A DNA stretch of 64,000 nt from Lepiota brunneoincarnata (lineage: Eukaryota > Basidiomycota > Agaricomycetes > Agaricales > Agaricaceae), in the NCBI GenBank assembly GCA_023014365.1, contig JAEBUN010000009.1, forward strand, positions 806,001-870,000, written 5' to 3'. Each line of letters begins with the position of its first letter. The stretch's first letter is position 1. Shown here piece after piece: positions 12,127 to 24,800 of this stretch. The notes under the pieces are model-generated. The model was given only the letters and a program-made list of their open reading frames with translations. It did no database searches and had not been told where the DNA came from. Position numbers and translations under genes: made by a program.

Positions 12127-13203
12127 ATGGCCTCCGGTGCTCCCTCCCACCCCGAGATGTCGAGAAAGCGTTCTGCCTCGACTTCTGCACCTGCACCGAC
12201 TGGAGCGCCCAGAGCAAGACCACATAATACGCTTCATACCCCCGTCGTACGTCGTTCACTAACCAGCCGGCCGGCGAATTCGGACTAACTGTACCAGACG
12301 CCCCATACTGCTCACACCCGAGCGGACCCATTTTACGGGCACGAAAAAACAGCCCGCATCTGTGCGCGCTTCATAACCCACCTCTTCGCATGTCCCGAAA
12401 ATCCGCCGACGTCCGGTGCGAACGCCGCCCATGGCAAGCTCCCTTACTTCATCGCCTACGCTCTGCACCGCACGAAATTGCATCCTTCGGTGACTTTTGC
12501 TGCACTCGTCCTGCTCCAACGCCTAAAGGCTCGCTTTCCCACCGCACGAGGCTCATCAGGTCATCGTTTATTTATTTCGGCTTTTATGATCGCATCCAAG
12601 GTCATCTGCGATGACACATATTCGAACAAGTCCTGGGCTATAGTCGCGCAAGGCATGTTCAGCCTCCGAGAGATAAATCAGATGGAGCGCGAGATGTGCG
12701 GTTACCTTGACTGGGAGCTCACTGTGGATAATCCAATCCTGGCGAGTTTCGAAGCTGCCGTTCGCCAAGATTTCGCTGTTGACAGCCATCAATACCCCCA
12801 TTACGCTAATGTCATGGTGTCGAAGAGAGCGGCAAGAGCTGCTGCGTCAACCTCGAATACACCCATGCCAGAACCATCGTCATCTACATCACCTGTACCT
12901 GGGTTCGCTTTGCAACGTAACCCTACACCGACCAAAGCCCAGCAACCACAACCCCCTTCCTCCTCGTCATCGTCTCCCTCGTCCTGGGGAACACCTGATA
13001 TGCCAGCCACTCCTCCCGCGTGCTACTCGAATTCTTCATCACCTGCCTCGTCTGCCTCCCCCTGTACCCCCACCACCGAAGAGATGTCAAACCCTCAGAT
13101 CAAGGACTTTGATATCTCACCGGAATTTCAGCTGAGTCAAGTCCCCAACATCCACCCACTGAAAGGGCAGATGTTCGCTTTTGCCGTCCCCGCACTCTGG
13201 TAA
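12127..13203 (+). CDS. Pho80/Pcl-type cyclin
   Basis: Two exons (12127-12246 and 12298-13203) encode 341 aa. Residues about 50-165 form a cyclin box: FITHLFACPENP, YALHRTKLHPSVTFAALVLL, GHRLFISAFMIASKVICDDT, NKSWAIVAQGMFSLREIN and MEREMCGYLDWEL. This order matches the Pho80/Pcl1-Pcl2 class of cyclins, which partner Pho85/Cdk5-like kinases in fungi. The N-terminal 45 residues are Ala/Pro/Ser-rich. The C-terminal half is low-complexity Ser/Pro (about residues 190-300), probably disordered and a likely site of phosphorylation. The protein lacks other domains. A TATATAA box lies 74 nt upstream of the start. Which kinase it binds, and whether it acts in cell cycle, polarity or phosphate signalling, cannot be told from sequence. 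Confidence 0.85.
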
Positions 13204-16200
13204 CTAACTTATGACCCACTGATCATTTGCATTGCCATACCTATGGACCTAGGATATACCCATGCACTGTTCCCGTTGACAATGTACATTATGTTCAGAA
13301 AAATAAAAGATTGGTAAAAAAAAAAAAAAAGGCTGATTCCCCGAGCCGCCTCTAGATCACACGATATGCTGAAAAAAAAGCCCATTCGGCTCATCCGTCT
13401 ACCCATCAATCAGGAAAAGCCTAAAACGTGGCCCTTGGGAGGGGCCGAAACCCACACGTTGTTGGCTTCGGAGATTGATATGACCAAATATTCTGATGGA
13501 AAACACGTTTCTATATCTCGCGTGGTAAATCTGTCTGCTTAACAACTGACAGATGATCGCAAAAGATTTTTATGCAGTGGTCACATGCACATGCACGTTC
13601 GAGAAGCAGACGTGCGAGCGACTGTGGCTCCAGAGGCCTGCAGGGCAGCTTTTGGATTTCAAAGTTGCAGTCGGGATTTACAGGTCCGAAGCGATCTTTT
13701 TTTTTCTTTTTTCTGCATTGCCCGAATGTGGCTCGAACCCCTGTACCTTGGTTCTCATGAGCAAGCTCCGGAGGGGGGGGAGTGGAGATGCTCAACCATT
13801 CGCTATTACGCTTCTCCGGTGCCCCTTTTCCTTTTTCTTTAAAAGAAAAGCCAAGGCTCAATCGGACTTGGTAACATGCGGCATGGAACGCATCAGCATG
13901 TACTACCTTTGGTGGTTCCAGCGTGTCACCCGGATGATTGAGCGACAGCTTTGAAGGAGAAAATGAGGCCCTGACAAGTGACTCGGGACCTAGTTGTTTT
14001 TTTTTTCCACAGAGCCCCTTCTCAACTCGGAGCTGGGGTGATGTACATCTCAAAGGCGACGAGGCGTTTATTGCCCAGAACTACTACGATCCCCAGTGCT
14101 ATGTACAAGTTCGCACATCGACCAGTGGCTGTCGTCAGCGGGGTTGTCGGTCACCCCCGCCATTGCAGTGCTCGTATCACAACCGTTCACACCTCTCTCT
14201 TAAGCTTCGGTTGAAAATCATCTACCCGCACTGGAGCCTGGCCGGTCAGATGCGGGGATCACGTACAGGACTTTCATTCAAAGGGTGACCCTTATTTGGT
14301 CAGAACCCTTCCCAGCCCCAGCTAAGAAGAGCAAAAGGCGGCTTCCTTGTGGCGACCACGGCCTTGACGCACAGCCCTCAAAGACGTTCTCGTCCTGTCC
14401 TTTTTTTAGGATCTCCGGTCTTCTGGGGATGGCGGGCCAGCATAGGACCTCCGTGGCTGTTGGACGCCACTCAATGTTCTTTTAATTCAGGGAGCGATGA
14501 CTCAGCTCGGACTAGCTATCCGCTTTGAGGATGGGAGGTGTTGTGACCTTGCAATGTCCGTGTCCCCCTAGCCCCAAGGGAACGGACACGAGTTCTTCCA
14601 GGACGGCATGCCTCCCCTGCTGATGATCAGACGATAGGGCTCAGTGCGTGTTGGTAAACTGGCTTCGCCTTCCAGGCGAACGTTCCTTCATTAAAACATG
14701 TCTGTTCGACTGCTTTCTGCCCCTTGCCAGCGCAAAGACATGAGGCACCACATGTTCTATCATCGGAAGTGTTGGAATCACATTAAGGTGGATTCGTGGC
14801 TGCAACCCGCTAGCATCACCATGCCTTCCTATTGGGGGTTCGATTAAAGATCACACCGTTTATTTTCTTTGATTGCTGTCGCACACATGTCCATACCATT
14901 CCCCGGATATTTCTTCCGGATGTCCAGCCTGACTCGGTGTCATACTCTACACCTGCTTGACAAAATTGCTCTGCTAATGGTAGCGAGATGGAAAGGAGAG
15001 AGAGAGAGAGAGAGAGGACGGTGGGGAGGGGGGTGGGGCAGCAACAACACCGGACGACGAGGAGTTAGAAGCTCAACAACCAGATGATTATCTGTGTAGC
15101 TATGATAATAGCCTACTACCTGGCTTCTTACAAACGTTCATTTATTTCCAACATTATCTTGATAGACGTGTTGGACACTCGCTGTTCATACCAAGGTGAC
15201 TGCTGGGACAAGTGCTACTCGTACTTGCTACAATTCTAGATCGAGCTAACTGACAATTGGTAAGGGGTGGATGGGCCGCTTTGGCGCATGAGGAAACCCC
15301 CCAACGGGCGTGGTGTTCGATCCCGTGGCCGGGCCGGTAGGGATCATATGATCGATCAAGGCGAGGCGTGGTCTGGAGTCTGGCATCCAGCCTTACTCGT
15401 GTGAGTATGCGCTGCATACTACACATCCATTGCAAGAGTCTGTGAAATGATGGTGAAGTGGGGAGATGGAGCCCGCCGACAATGAAATCTTAACAGCATT
15501 TGACGGAGGCCTTGGGGCGCTCTATAGCAAGTTACGTTATGCAGGTCAGGTGTTCTAATTGCGGGGGGACGGAGTTGACATGTTTCATGAGGGGTTCTTT
15601 CTGCGCGCTACTACTAAATCTGTCAATAAAATGTTCAAAATTATACTCAACAGCTTTGTAGACGATCGGTTAGACATCAGAAGTGATAGTGATTTCCTAG
15701 CGTCTATATTTCCCGGCGGTTGATCTTGTGGGCGTCAGTGTAGGTGAGCTTTGGTGGGCACACGAGCGCCCACTGATACCCACCATGGCATTCCGAGTCA
15801 GTTCCGAGCCTTTTCAACGATATTTGAGCGCTTCAAGACGCCCCGGCGTCTTTTCTCTTGGCGCTGGCGCTGGCTTGACAAGCGCTTGCATAGGCACCAA
15901 TATTGTCTCCTTGGAAATAGGGAATTCAGCATAGGGGAGTCGCTGTCTCATGTTGTATTCTGGCCTGTAATAATAACGACATCACTGGTCCCAAACTCGC
16001 AGAGTCCCTCATCTTTCTTTGCATGTTAATAAACTACCGTGGACTTCTGACTCGGGAACCCATACGTGATACAGTGTACGGTAGCCGGACTGTCCCCAAG
16101 TAGCTACTAACAGCCCTTCTTCCGTTCCCCAGGGTGCAGTATCCTGCTTGGCACAAGTTACCTTTGCGGGCAATCCAGGTACTCTGACGTATGAAGGGAC

Positions 16201-17339
16201 TCACGCTAGTACACCGTATGATTTGATATTGTACTCGGAAACCGCTTCTAACGCCTCTTCGCGATGCTGTGCCTTGGGGGCAAGAGGTCACGTTATCTGT
16301 CAACGTTTGAGGCACTACAGCAGAAGATTCCATCATAGCTCAGCTTCCTCGTGGAGCCTCATGTAACCTCTTTTCTTCGCCGCCACCACACGATTGAAAA
16401 TCTCTGCTATCGCTTTGGTCAAGCGTTGTTAGGGTGCGATGCCGATATAGGCATTTCCGAGTAAAGAGACGGGTTGTAGTGTTGGCTATGGTGGCTTCCC
16501 TGTCGCTAATAATCTGGCTGCGCTGATGCGCCGTCTGCCAAATATAATTGAACCTGGGTTAGGGGGTTTCGATCTGCATCAGGCAATTTTCTCGGCCAAA
16601 CTCTCCCGCCCACCCACGGAAGGAAGAGCATGCTATGTATGGGTCCAGCGTCATCATCATCATCGCCCACCCACATGGGAGACTTGCAGATGTAACTGTC
16701 GGAAGCTGACGTCGAGCTCAGAGAAGTGAGATGACGCGCATGATGCTAGCACTCCAATGATGCAGGTCGTACAAGTTTTCTTCATCATCATTGTTGAACC
16801 ATAGTTCTCTAGCTTGCGAAAGCAAATGATGAACAAATGAAGTTCTTCATAGCCAGCCACGGGTATAGTATCTTCATCATCATTCTTTTCACCGAGTCGT
16901 TCTAAAGAGCATTGTGCCTGGCTCAGTGAAATGCCACCGACTGAGATTGTTTACATACTTATGCCGCGATCAACAAGGTGCTGATAACATAGTCGGGAAT
17001 GTCGCTAACCAATAAAGGTGGTAGGCGGACAGTTGGATCAAAAAAATTTCGGAGCCATGCCCAACGGCACATGTAACAGGTTGGCGCAGTGTTGAGAATG
17101 TGTTTGGGTGTTTCACATGTCTCATATGAACGCAACTCCCCTATAACTACAATTATGGCTGTGGTCAAACGCGAGTCGGTCAAGGCTGATTATTTTCAAT
17201 AGTTTCGAAGCACCGTGACCATGGTTTGTTGGGAGTTGTTTGCGTCATCGTACGCTTAGTCAGCTTTGTAAGGCGGAGTTGCAAATCAGTTCAAGGCTGG
17301 CAGTCGGCTGCAGCGTCCAACACAGTTTGTTTATTAAAC
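13204..17339. other. 4.1-kb gene-free stretch between cyclin and Nab2-like gene
   Basis: No supported gene. A poly(A) run at about 13317-13330 follows the cyclin 3' UTR. The ORF at 13511-14053 minus has no domain. A box-B-like string near 13735 on the minus strand was examined as a possible tRNA and rejected. A short GA microsatellite lies at 14996-15016. CAT/ATC runs occur around 16650-16680. The rightmost 300 bases should hold the promoter of the zinc-finger gene. Confidence 0.45.
14996..15016. repeat. GA dinucleotide microsatellite
   Basis: About ten uninterrupted GA units, followed by a G-rich segment, lie inside a gene-free region. It is an ordinary simple repeat with no visible link to a gene. 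Confidence 0.9.
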
Positions 17340-19477
17340 ATGCCTTTTGGTCTAACTATCGGTACAGAGAGGGCGAATGCGCTTCAGGTATGTCGAGCCT
17401 TTCGTTTACAAGCCAACCATTTGTCTCAAGTCGCCTTTTTTCTTCCAGCAATCCATTCAGGATGAACTCATCCGGCGGGGTTACAGCCAAGATGCTGGTG
17501 AGTTTTTTTATAAAGACCTTATACACTTGAACTTGCTAAGGGAAACATAGACCCAGTAATGGCAGAGTATATCACAATTATGGTGATTAACAACAAGACT
17601 GCGGGCAAGTGTTAACTATCGTTTCTTGAATTCATCTCCTGATCTTGTCTTCAGCCCAAATTACCACCGAGTTGGAGGATTGTACGTATTCCTAAACTGT
17701 CAATATCACTGAGCTTGCTCTGACCAATTGATGCAGTGATTGGCTCGGACTTTGGTACTCATATGTCGTCTCTCGTCGCACTTGAACACCTAGCTGACTT
17801 GTGTGACCCAGACCCCGCATTTACAGATTGGTTATTCACAGAGGCGGCGAAGGGTGCTGGTGGACCGGAAGCACCTTTGCAGCCTCAACTTCCACCTTCC
17901 GCTCCTCAACCTACTGAACAACCCGTCACACGCGAGCCACCCCCTCATATACCCCGGGAATCCTCTAATCGTCCCGCCCATCCGGCGCGCAATGGTCTCT
18001 ATCAGCAGGCGGTTTCCCAAGCCACTTCCTCAAACCCCGCCCAAAAACGCACCGCGTCTGCGCGGTCGCCTTCACCGAGCCACCCCCACAAGTCGCGGCG
18101 AACGGATTTGCCGACTGGCCCCCGGGCGATGCAACGTGACGGTGGCTCAGGACCCAATACACGTAGCCTACTAGATCGCATGGGTGGTCACGCTGGCCCT
18201 AACAGGCACCAGCATGACGAGATACAGGCTCGAATCGACAACATCACGAATAACTCGTCAGACCCCAATATGATGATGGCAGCTGGCTTTCCTGGTATGC
18301 CTGTAGGAGGGATGGAAATGGGTGCTATGGCGATGACGAATCCACTCATGTTGCAAGATATGTTTATGAGCAATATGGCGCTTATGCAACAACTATCGAC
18401 TCAAATTGGGATGATGCAAACCTTTTCGAATGGGGCAGCGGGATTCAATATGCAAGGAGGTGTGCCGGGGGATATGGGAATCTTTCCTGGGGGCGCGAAT
18501 AACTTTGGACAAACAAACAATAGAGGAAGAGGCGGGGGAAGGGGCGGAAGGAGCACTGGAAGAGGGCGAGGTGGTTCCCAGGCCGGAGCAGCTCCGCCCT
18601 CAGCATCGAAACAAGACGAGATGCTCGTAGCATCGGATTCGACAACACTTAACGCTCCTCAGCAGCTCCCAGCCGCTGTCCCCGCGAGCGCGGCACCGAC
18701 CTCAACAATTCCAGCTCCAGTCGCGATCCCTGCAGCGTCCGCCCAGCCTATACCATATGCTACTCCCGAACGACCCCAATCACCCACTTTATGTAAATTT
18801 GGTCTTAAATGTACCAATGTACACTGCCGCTGGTCCCACCCCTCCCCCGTCGCTACAGCAGAAAGCGGTGTTGTCCTTAGCAATGAAGCTTGCGAAAACG
18901 GCAAGAATTGTACAGACAAGGACTGCATCAAGGCACACGTTAGCCCAGCAGTTCTTAACCCTACTGGTATGTCACACCCACTCCTCCTAGCCTAAACATT
19001 ACTGACCTGTGCACGACAGCTCAACCTCCGACACCCGCTCCCGCTCCTATGGTACATCATGCTCCTTCAAACCCCACCCCTTGCCGATTTGGCCTTGCCT
19101 GCACCCGACCGAATTGCATGTTCACTCATCCGCGCCCCGCTTCCAATCCTCAATATGCCCAACCATGTCGTTTCGGTGCTGGATGCACGCGCGCAACCTG
19201 CTCGTATCAGCATCCTGAAGGACGCGTTTTACCCACTTCTTTCCACCGAGGATTGTCGACGACCGCACCTATCGTCAACGTACCTAACCCCGAAACGGGC
19301 TCTATCGGCGTCAGTCCGCACAAGAGTGTGACATTCAACAATTCTAAAGCGAAGCTAGAAAAGCAGGTGAAGGAGATGGAGGAGAAGAAGAGCGAGGCGG
19401 AAAAAGCTGTCAAGGAGGCCCAGGCTGCTGCCGCAAATGGGAAAGAGGAGCCCAAGCCCGTCGCAACTGCTGCTTGA
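17340..19477 (+). CDS. Nab2/ZC3H14-type CCCH zinc-finger poly(A)-RNA-binding protein
   Basis: Six exons (17340-17387, 17449-17497, 17551-17604, 17655-17681, 17737-18966, 19020-19477) give 621 aa. The first four tiny exons rebuild a Nab2/ZC3H14-like N-terminal PWI-type fold (DELIRRGY, MAEYITIMVINNK, ITTELEDLIG). The C-terminal third holds four Nab2-type fingers with C-x5-C-x4/5-C-x3-H spacing, beginning near residues 411 (CKFGLKCTNVHCRWSH), 445 (CENGKNC), 490 (CRFGLAC) and 519 (CRFGAGC). Between them are a Met-rich segment, an RGG-like Gly/Arg patch (about residues 320-345) and Pro/Ala-rich linkers. A charged coiled coil with many Lys and Glu closes the protein. Nab2 proteins bind poly(A), limit tail length and help mRNA export, and the role here is inferred from that family. 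The third intron (17605-17654) starts GCAAGT, a good GC-AG donor, because the frame and the domain require it. Confidence 0.88.
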
Positions 19478-19936
19478 GCCTCGGGAGGTTTTAAACGCGT
19501 CGGATTTAGTCCTGGGCTCCTTTGGTCACTCAAAAAGACCTAACCCAACATTTCAATGCTCAACATCAGCTTTTCATCTCTTGTTCTGCACATATATGTA
19601 TCTGAAGCCGCTGTAGTACCCTCCATCGTTTTGTCTCTGCCTCGTCTCTTTTGCCGTATTATTACCACCCTTCCCTCCCTAAATATTGCTACAATGATTG
19701 ATAGATACATGCCAAGCTGTATTTGCGTGTCCTTTTTTGGCCCGAGCGTACCGCTTGCATTTCGTGGACCAGCGGAATCGAGGTGGATGTTTAAAATAAA
19801 TCAGCATGCCTTGGTTGACAGGAAGCCAGTCAACCTCATCCTCCTCCCCATTGGTGTGATCTCTTGAGCAGAAAAACTTGTATCCCCAGTTAATCCCTGG
19901 TTCTAAGTAGATACAATGGCCTACTATTACAATTTA
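19478..19936. other. short convergent intergenic spacer
   Basis: This spacer separates the ends of two convergent genes (zinc-finger gene on plus, unknown gene on minus). It presumably contains both 3' UTRs. No coding signal was found. Confidence 0.5.
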
Positions 19937-20456
19937 TTACTGCCCTTTTGTCTGCTCCCCTTGGATCACAGGGGGCTTGCAGCACACCCTCTGACAGCCT
20001 AGTATAAGAAATTAGTCAAAGTGCTGAGAGGAAAAGTAAGCCAAAAATCAATGACATACCGGGGACACCCAACCTTCTCCCGAGATGCAGCAGAATCGCT
20101 GCATCGTATCGCGTTCGTAGGGTCGCGACGTTCCGTGGGTCGGGTGGCTGGAGCCACCTTGGAAAAAAAAAAAAATAAGCATCGCGGGTGGCCCAACGAC
20201 TCAATCCAACGTACCTGTCCCTCGGGTGGAGGTGCTTTGACCGATCCTCAATGGCGTCGGTCGTGCCCGCGATCCATAGGCGGGTATAATAGGGGTCGGC
20301 GTCATTCCAGTGAGCCGAGGGTTCGTAGGCGGGCAGAGTGGCCCCAGTGACAACAGACTGAGGTGGCGGTGGCAGCTGGATCATCCTTGTGGCCTGAGAT
20401 AGGGAGGAGGAGGACGTTGAGAAAGATGAGGACTGCGGGGTCTGTTTTGCGGGCAT
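19937..20456 (-). CDS. unknown small protein, three exons
   Basis: I do not recognise this protein. Exons 20456-20215, 20157-20060 and 19998-19937 join in phase to 133 codons plus stop, with good GT donors (gtacgt, gtatgt) and AG acceptors. The N-terminus is rich in Ser, Thr and Gln. The middle has a dense, probably folded segment (LPAYEPSAHWNDADPYYTRL, then IEDRSKHLHPRDR-WLQPPDP). A helical stretch follows (YDAAILLHLGRRLGVPG), then a short Cys-containing tail (QRVCCKPPVIQ). There is no signal peptide and no clear membrane segment. The second intron contains a T-rich run of about 13 bases before its acceptor. It could be a lineage-specific gene. The phase agreement across three exons is the main evidence. 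Confidence 0.5.
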
Positions 20457-21129
20457 GGTTCGTGAAAGAAATACGGTTTGGACGTTGTTGCTTTGTGAGT
20501 GGGGTATGGCGCATTTATATGTGCAGATTTTCCGCAAATTGGATCTCTTTGATCAAGGAACGGGGACTAGTGAGTCGATCAAATCTCAACGGCTGGCACA
20601 GATATTGCTCTCGTAACAAGAAATCAATGACTCGAATAATTGAATGGGAGCGTTTGAAGCTAAGAACGAATAGCTTGACAGAGGACACACTTCACATCTC
20701 GCGAGACGGACTTGACGAATGAGGAAATCGTGGAATCCCCGTGATGCCTGGAATCTCCGCTCTCGAGTGACAGAAATAGATTTGGTAGGGTCTGCATTGT
20801 CTCGAACAAAGGATGCAGATGCAAAAGATACGATCTCTGGAGCAGTCCAACACCCATAAGTATAGCATTCATCCGCATTGTTGAGAAAACGACTTGGCCA
20901 TGATTGGCACCCACCGAACGGGCGGTAGCACAAAGGAAAACGGTAGCAATCTGAGCTGATCGCTCAAGAGATTGCGTCGCACTGCACTGTCCTCGATTTC
21001 GGTGGCCGTCACTTGACACTTTTTTACATGCATATACCGACAGCAGTCTACCTTCAGCTGGCATATCAACCTCGCCCAGACACAATATCCGGGGGGGGAC
21101 CCTGCAAGGCGCTGCGGGCCAAAATTCGG
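20457..21129. other. spacer with no supported gene
   Basis: Overlapping minus-strand open frames at 20586-21085 have no domain and do not join in phase with either neighbour. The stretch presumably contains the promoter of the small minus-strand gene ending at 19937. Confidence 0.4.
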
Positions 21130-21835
21130 TTAGGGTTCGAGATCATCGCGAGTCTTACCATAATACGCTAAAGGTAGCGGGGCGAGAAAAAGTCGGGGTG
21201 GTGGGAAGGATAAAACCGAGGGAATGAATGGGTACTCAATCCCGAATGCCGTATTTTTTACAAACACATCTTCGTCCACACCCACGCGGTGGACATTCCA
21301 TTCCTTCAGGGCACCAGCTACCTGCCATCGCACCTCGGCGTAAATTGACTCCATGGACCAAGTGGTGGAGGGAGATTCAAGCTTGGGCTCGGCCTTCGTC
21401 AATTATGCTGACATGAAACGAGCTCCGGCTCTCAGCTTCGCATGTTTACTGTACGAGGTATATACCTCAACTGCAACAAGCGAATCATCAATGACAGTCC
21501 TCCTCTCGCCCAGATAAACAAGGTTGCTAGGCGCAAAAGAAGGCTCAGAAGATTTGTGCGATATGTGCCCTCTGGGCTGAATGACATCGCGGAGGAGGGG
21601 CAGGATGGTGGGCTTGAAGTGCAGGAGGAGGATTTCCAGGTTGGGGCGCACCTACAGTATGTGGTACGACGTTGTGCGAGTGCACGGTCCCTGCGTTGAG
21701 TCCGTGATTGGTGTCATAGAAACGGAAAGCGACTTCAAGTAGCGCGCTGGCTCTCCGTTTTGTCGGTGGCGAATGTTCATCGGCCTTCGAAGTTTTACAA
21801 GGGCGGATTAATGTGGAATTCAGGCCTACACCTGC
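21130..21835 (-). CDS. unknown protein, apparent one-base frame break
   Basis: I do not recognise the family, but three segments look coding. The first lies upstream of 21652 (SALLEVAFRFYDTNHGLNAG, then TVHSHNVVPHTV). The second is 21650-21467 (RPNLEILLLHFKPTILPLLR, then FAPSNLVYLGERRTVIDDSL). The third is 21393-21130 (TTWSMESIYAEVRWQVAGAL, then GVDEDVFVKNTAFGIEYPFI). Segments two and three join in phase across a GT-AG intron (21466-21394 region). Segments one and two read as continuous protein only if one G near 21651 is ignored, because an intron in that place would be just 16-34 nt. The 5' end is unresolved: an acceptor-like AG lies near 21826, and earlier exons were not identified. Function and location in the cell are unknown. 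Confidence 0.4.
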
Positions 21836-24800
21836 TCCTTCGTCTCTTTTGAATGTACTTTCTCGTCGCAGGAACAGTTGATGTTTCGCATATTAAAATT
21901 ATGAGATTGAGCAATCCAGTACTTTTTACACGACCATCTCAGGTTATTGTCTCTTCTCGAATTTTTGTGTGGAAACCACCGACTGTGAACCGAACGTCTA
22001 ATTAAGTAACTCGAACAGCGAATGACTGGATGAGGCAGACGCACGATGCAGATGAATCAGGGAAAGATCTTCATATTTCCCGAGGACCTCGCACTATCTC
22101 CTGTCGGATCGCCGAATAGTTGCAGAAGCGGGCATGTTCGTGTGCTGACCATGGCCTAACAAGTCACGGCCGGTTGGTCACTGTTCCACAACCACCAATC
22201 TGCACACAAATCCTGTGCAAATGATGTCAAAGTGTCAGACAAGAACAGCATGCTTGTTCTGCGCGTAACGTGCACGGTGAAGGACATGTGGGGCCTTTTG
22301 TGTATTCATGCATGACGTTTACAAGCCGAAACCGAAGTTCTGGGCGCGAGCAGACGACGGGGACGCTAAAAAAACGCCCAGAAAGGGGGATCGCCTCCGT
22401 TTAGGAAGTATGGATCCAGACTCGAAAGATCAAATCGTCAGGGGTGGTCCTGGGAAACGACAAGGTTGCGTCCGAGAACGTCATTTGGAATCCTGCGGTT
22501 TCCAAACAATCCTTAGCAATATTCCAATATGTTGAGTCCTGGGCGCTGTTGGTAACGGTGAGCAGACAGTATCAAGGCAGAACCATGCCAAGAGAATCTC
22601 ATTGCCAGAGTACCAAGAGTAAGCCGGCCTGGTAGGACAAATCATGGTAATCCTATCCCATAAGCGCTCGTATTCACCCACAACCCAAGGTTTCGAAGCC
22701 GGGCGTGTAAATGAATCTCCAGCAGTAGGTATCTTTTAAGGGTCCCGAATTCTAGCAATCGTCGGAGTCCATAGTTTGGGGTTTCGGCAAAGACCATAAA
22801 TAGGTGTTCAAGAATGTTACAACATTCCCCCGTCAGCCAGACGGGATTACAGGGCTCATAGGAGGGGACCTCGGGCACCATCTATGCAGCAGTTGTTGTA
22901 TTATAACCGTAAACCGACTTGAGGATGGTAAGAACCAAAAAAGGGATAGGGCTTTCCATCACACAGCGTAGGGATAAATCATTGGCGGCGAAGGTGGAGG
23001 TGATGACATATAACATCTGTGACATGAAGCAAACCATAGTCCGTGTGATGGTCAACTGAGTCGGTAGGCGTCTATGTCATATGAGAAAGCCATGTCCTGA
23101 AATTTAGCGCTAGGTGGGGCTGACTGGACGCCGAGGCATTGAAGTGGTTGTCAGGAGATTGCAATGCTATGCTTGATGGCAGGAGAGGGAGCGCAGATAC
23201 ACAGAGCCCAGAACTGCCGGTCAGCAGTACTAGCGCCATTAGTCGGAAAGAAATGGGATCCAGACAGAGCCAATAGATGACTTGAACAGCGCAACCAGTT
23301 GGAGTGGCGATAGGGGATCTGCCTTTGGTGATGAGCCCTTCCCTGTAGAACACGTAATAATGCTGAGACTTACAGATAGAGTCTTAACGTCTTGACCTTT
23401 TCATCACCTGAGATATAATTTGACGCAGCACAAACAAAGCTGGTGGGGTAGCCCATTCCAGGAACCGAGTGAACAGGGGAGTGATTGATCCATTTCGGAG
23501 CGAGAACATCGCTACAGAGCGACTTTGTAGTAGTAGTGATATGACGTGATATGTTGCCTAAATGGTTGGCATTGCGTCAACATATCTCGCACTTCGGAGT
23601 CATTTCATGGGTAGGAGTGTCTTCAGATCCATCGCCTCTATTTCGGGTATGTTGTAAATGACCTATAGTCTCGATGTGGCTCGTGAGACTATTGATGGAA
23701 AGCGATCATGCAACTTGATGTGGTCGGACGTAGGCGCTGTTGTGGTCCTCTGGCGTCGAATGTCTCTTGGAGGCCCAGGAAAATTCATCCTCTGTTCGGC
23801 CCGAGGACAGACACATGGAAGAGGATGGTGTGACTGAAGGACATATAACAAAGCCGAAGTGAGCGGGTGGGTGGTGGTGCGATCACGGGGGGCAAGCTTG
23901 GGTCTTGAGGGTAAACGCAAGGTGGTTGGAATGCTCGTGTGCAGCTAGCTCTTTAGGCGAGAGTGCGGGTGGTTGGTGTCGGGTGAGCAGCGTGATTCTG
24001 GGTTAGTTGTGCATTTTATTCGCGTGAGGCGGGGAGTGCTATTTGTAAAGCTCGAAACGCAGAAGTAAGAGCTGGTTCCATCTGGGTCAACAGGTACATC
24101 TATCGGATTTGTTTAAAGCTGTAGACTGCTTACATTGAAGTAACTGGTGTTTTTTTAATTTCCGTATATTATTCCTTGAGACAGTGTCGCCTGCGCATCC
24201 GTTTTTTTGTGCTTGGTGTATGGATAAGTCGTTATCCAGACCAGGACGGTGATGGCTAACCTAGAGCTCCAGTTGTATAACGGCGGTCTCAGGCTGGTGG
24301 TAATTAACGCAGGAAGCGGAGAGAAAGGTGTAAAAGGCGAACAAATTCGTCTCCACTTGGCAGTCCACTTGTTGGATTTTGACTTTATCACCATAGAAAA
24401 ACGACCGTTGTCATGTTGAAGGGGTGTAACGAGGCTTGACTCGAGGGTCTTTATTGGGTCTTACTTGTCCCAAGCTTGCCTAGAATTTGCGTGCTGCTTG
24501 GGATTTTCCTGCGGTACCCCGAGGAGAGAGAGATGAGAGAGAGTCGAGGGCGAGGCACGTGGAGGAAGACGCCAGGAAGCAAACAACACTCGGCTCTCAT
24601 CATCCACTTCTCCACCCCTCTTTCCTGCTTGCACACCCGCCCTATAAAAACTAGCCCTTACTAGAAAATGTCTGTATGATTTCTACCGCCATTCGCCGCA
24701 GAGCTGAATTCAACCGCTCCCCTTGCGACATGGGGCACAATTTACAACAAATGGATATCTTATTCGCAATATTGCGTAGCAGGAAATAGTGGGAACTGCC

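Noticed and set aside
11807..12331. 174-codon minus-strand open frame
   Set aside because: It overlaps the cyclin start in antisense and has no domain or splice partner. Chance opening is more likely.
13690..13830. tRNA-like string on the minus strand (box-B-like GGTTCGAGCC near 13735, D-arm-like GGTTGAGC near 13790)
   Set aside because: The T-stem and acceptor stem do not pair, and no proper anticodon arm can be drawn even when an intron is allowed. At best it is a very degenerate relic.
21467..21700. A 16- or 34-nt intron to connect the first two segments of the unknown gene
   Set aside because: These lengths are below the 47-70 nt seen in the rest of the window, so a one-base break is more likely.
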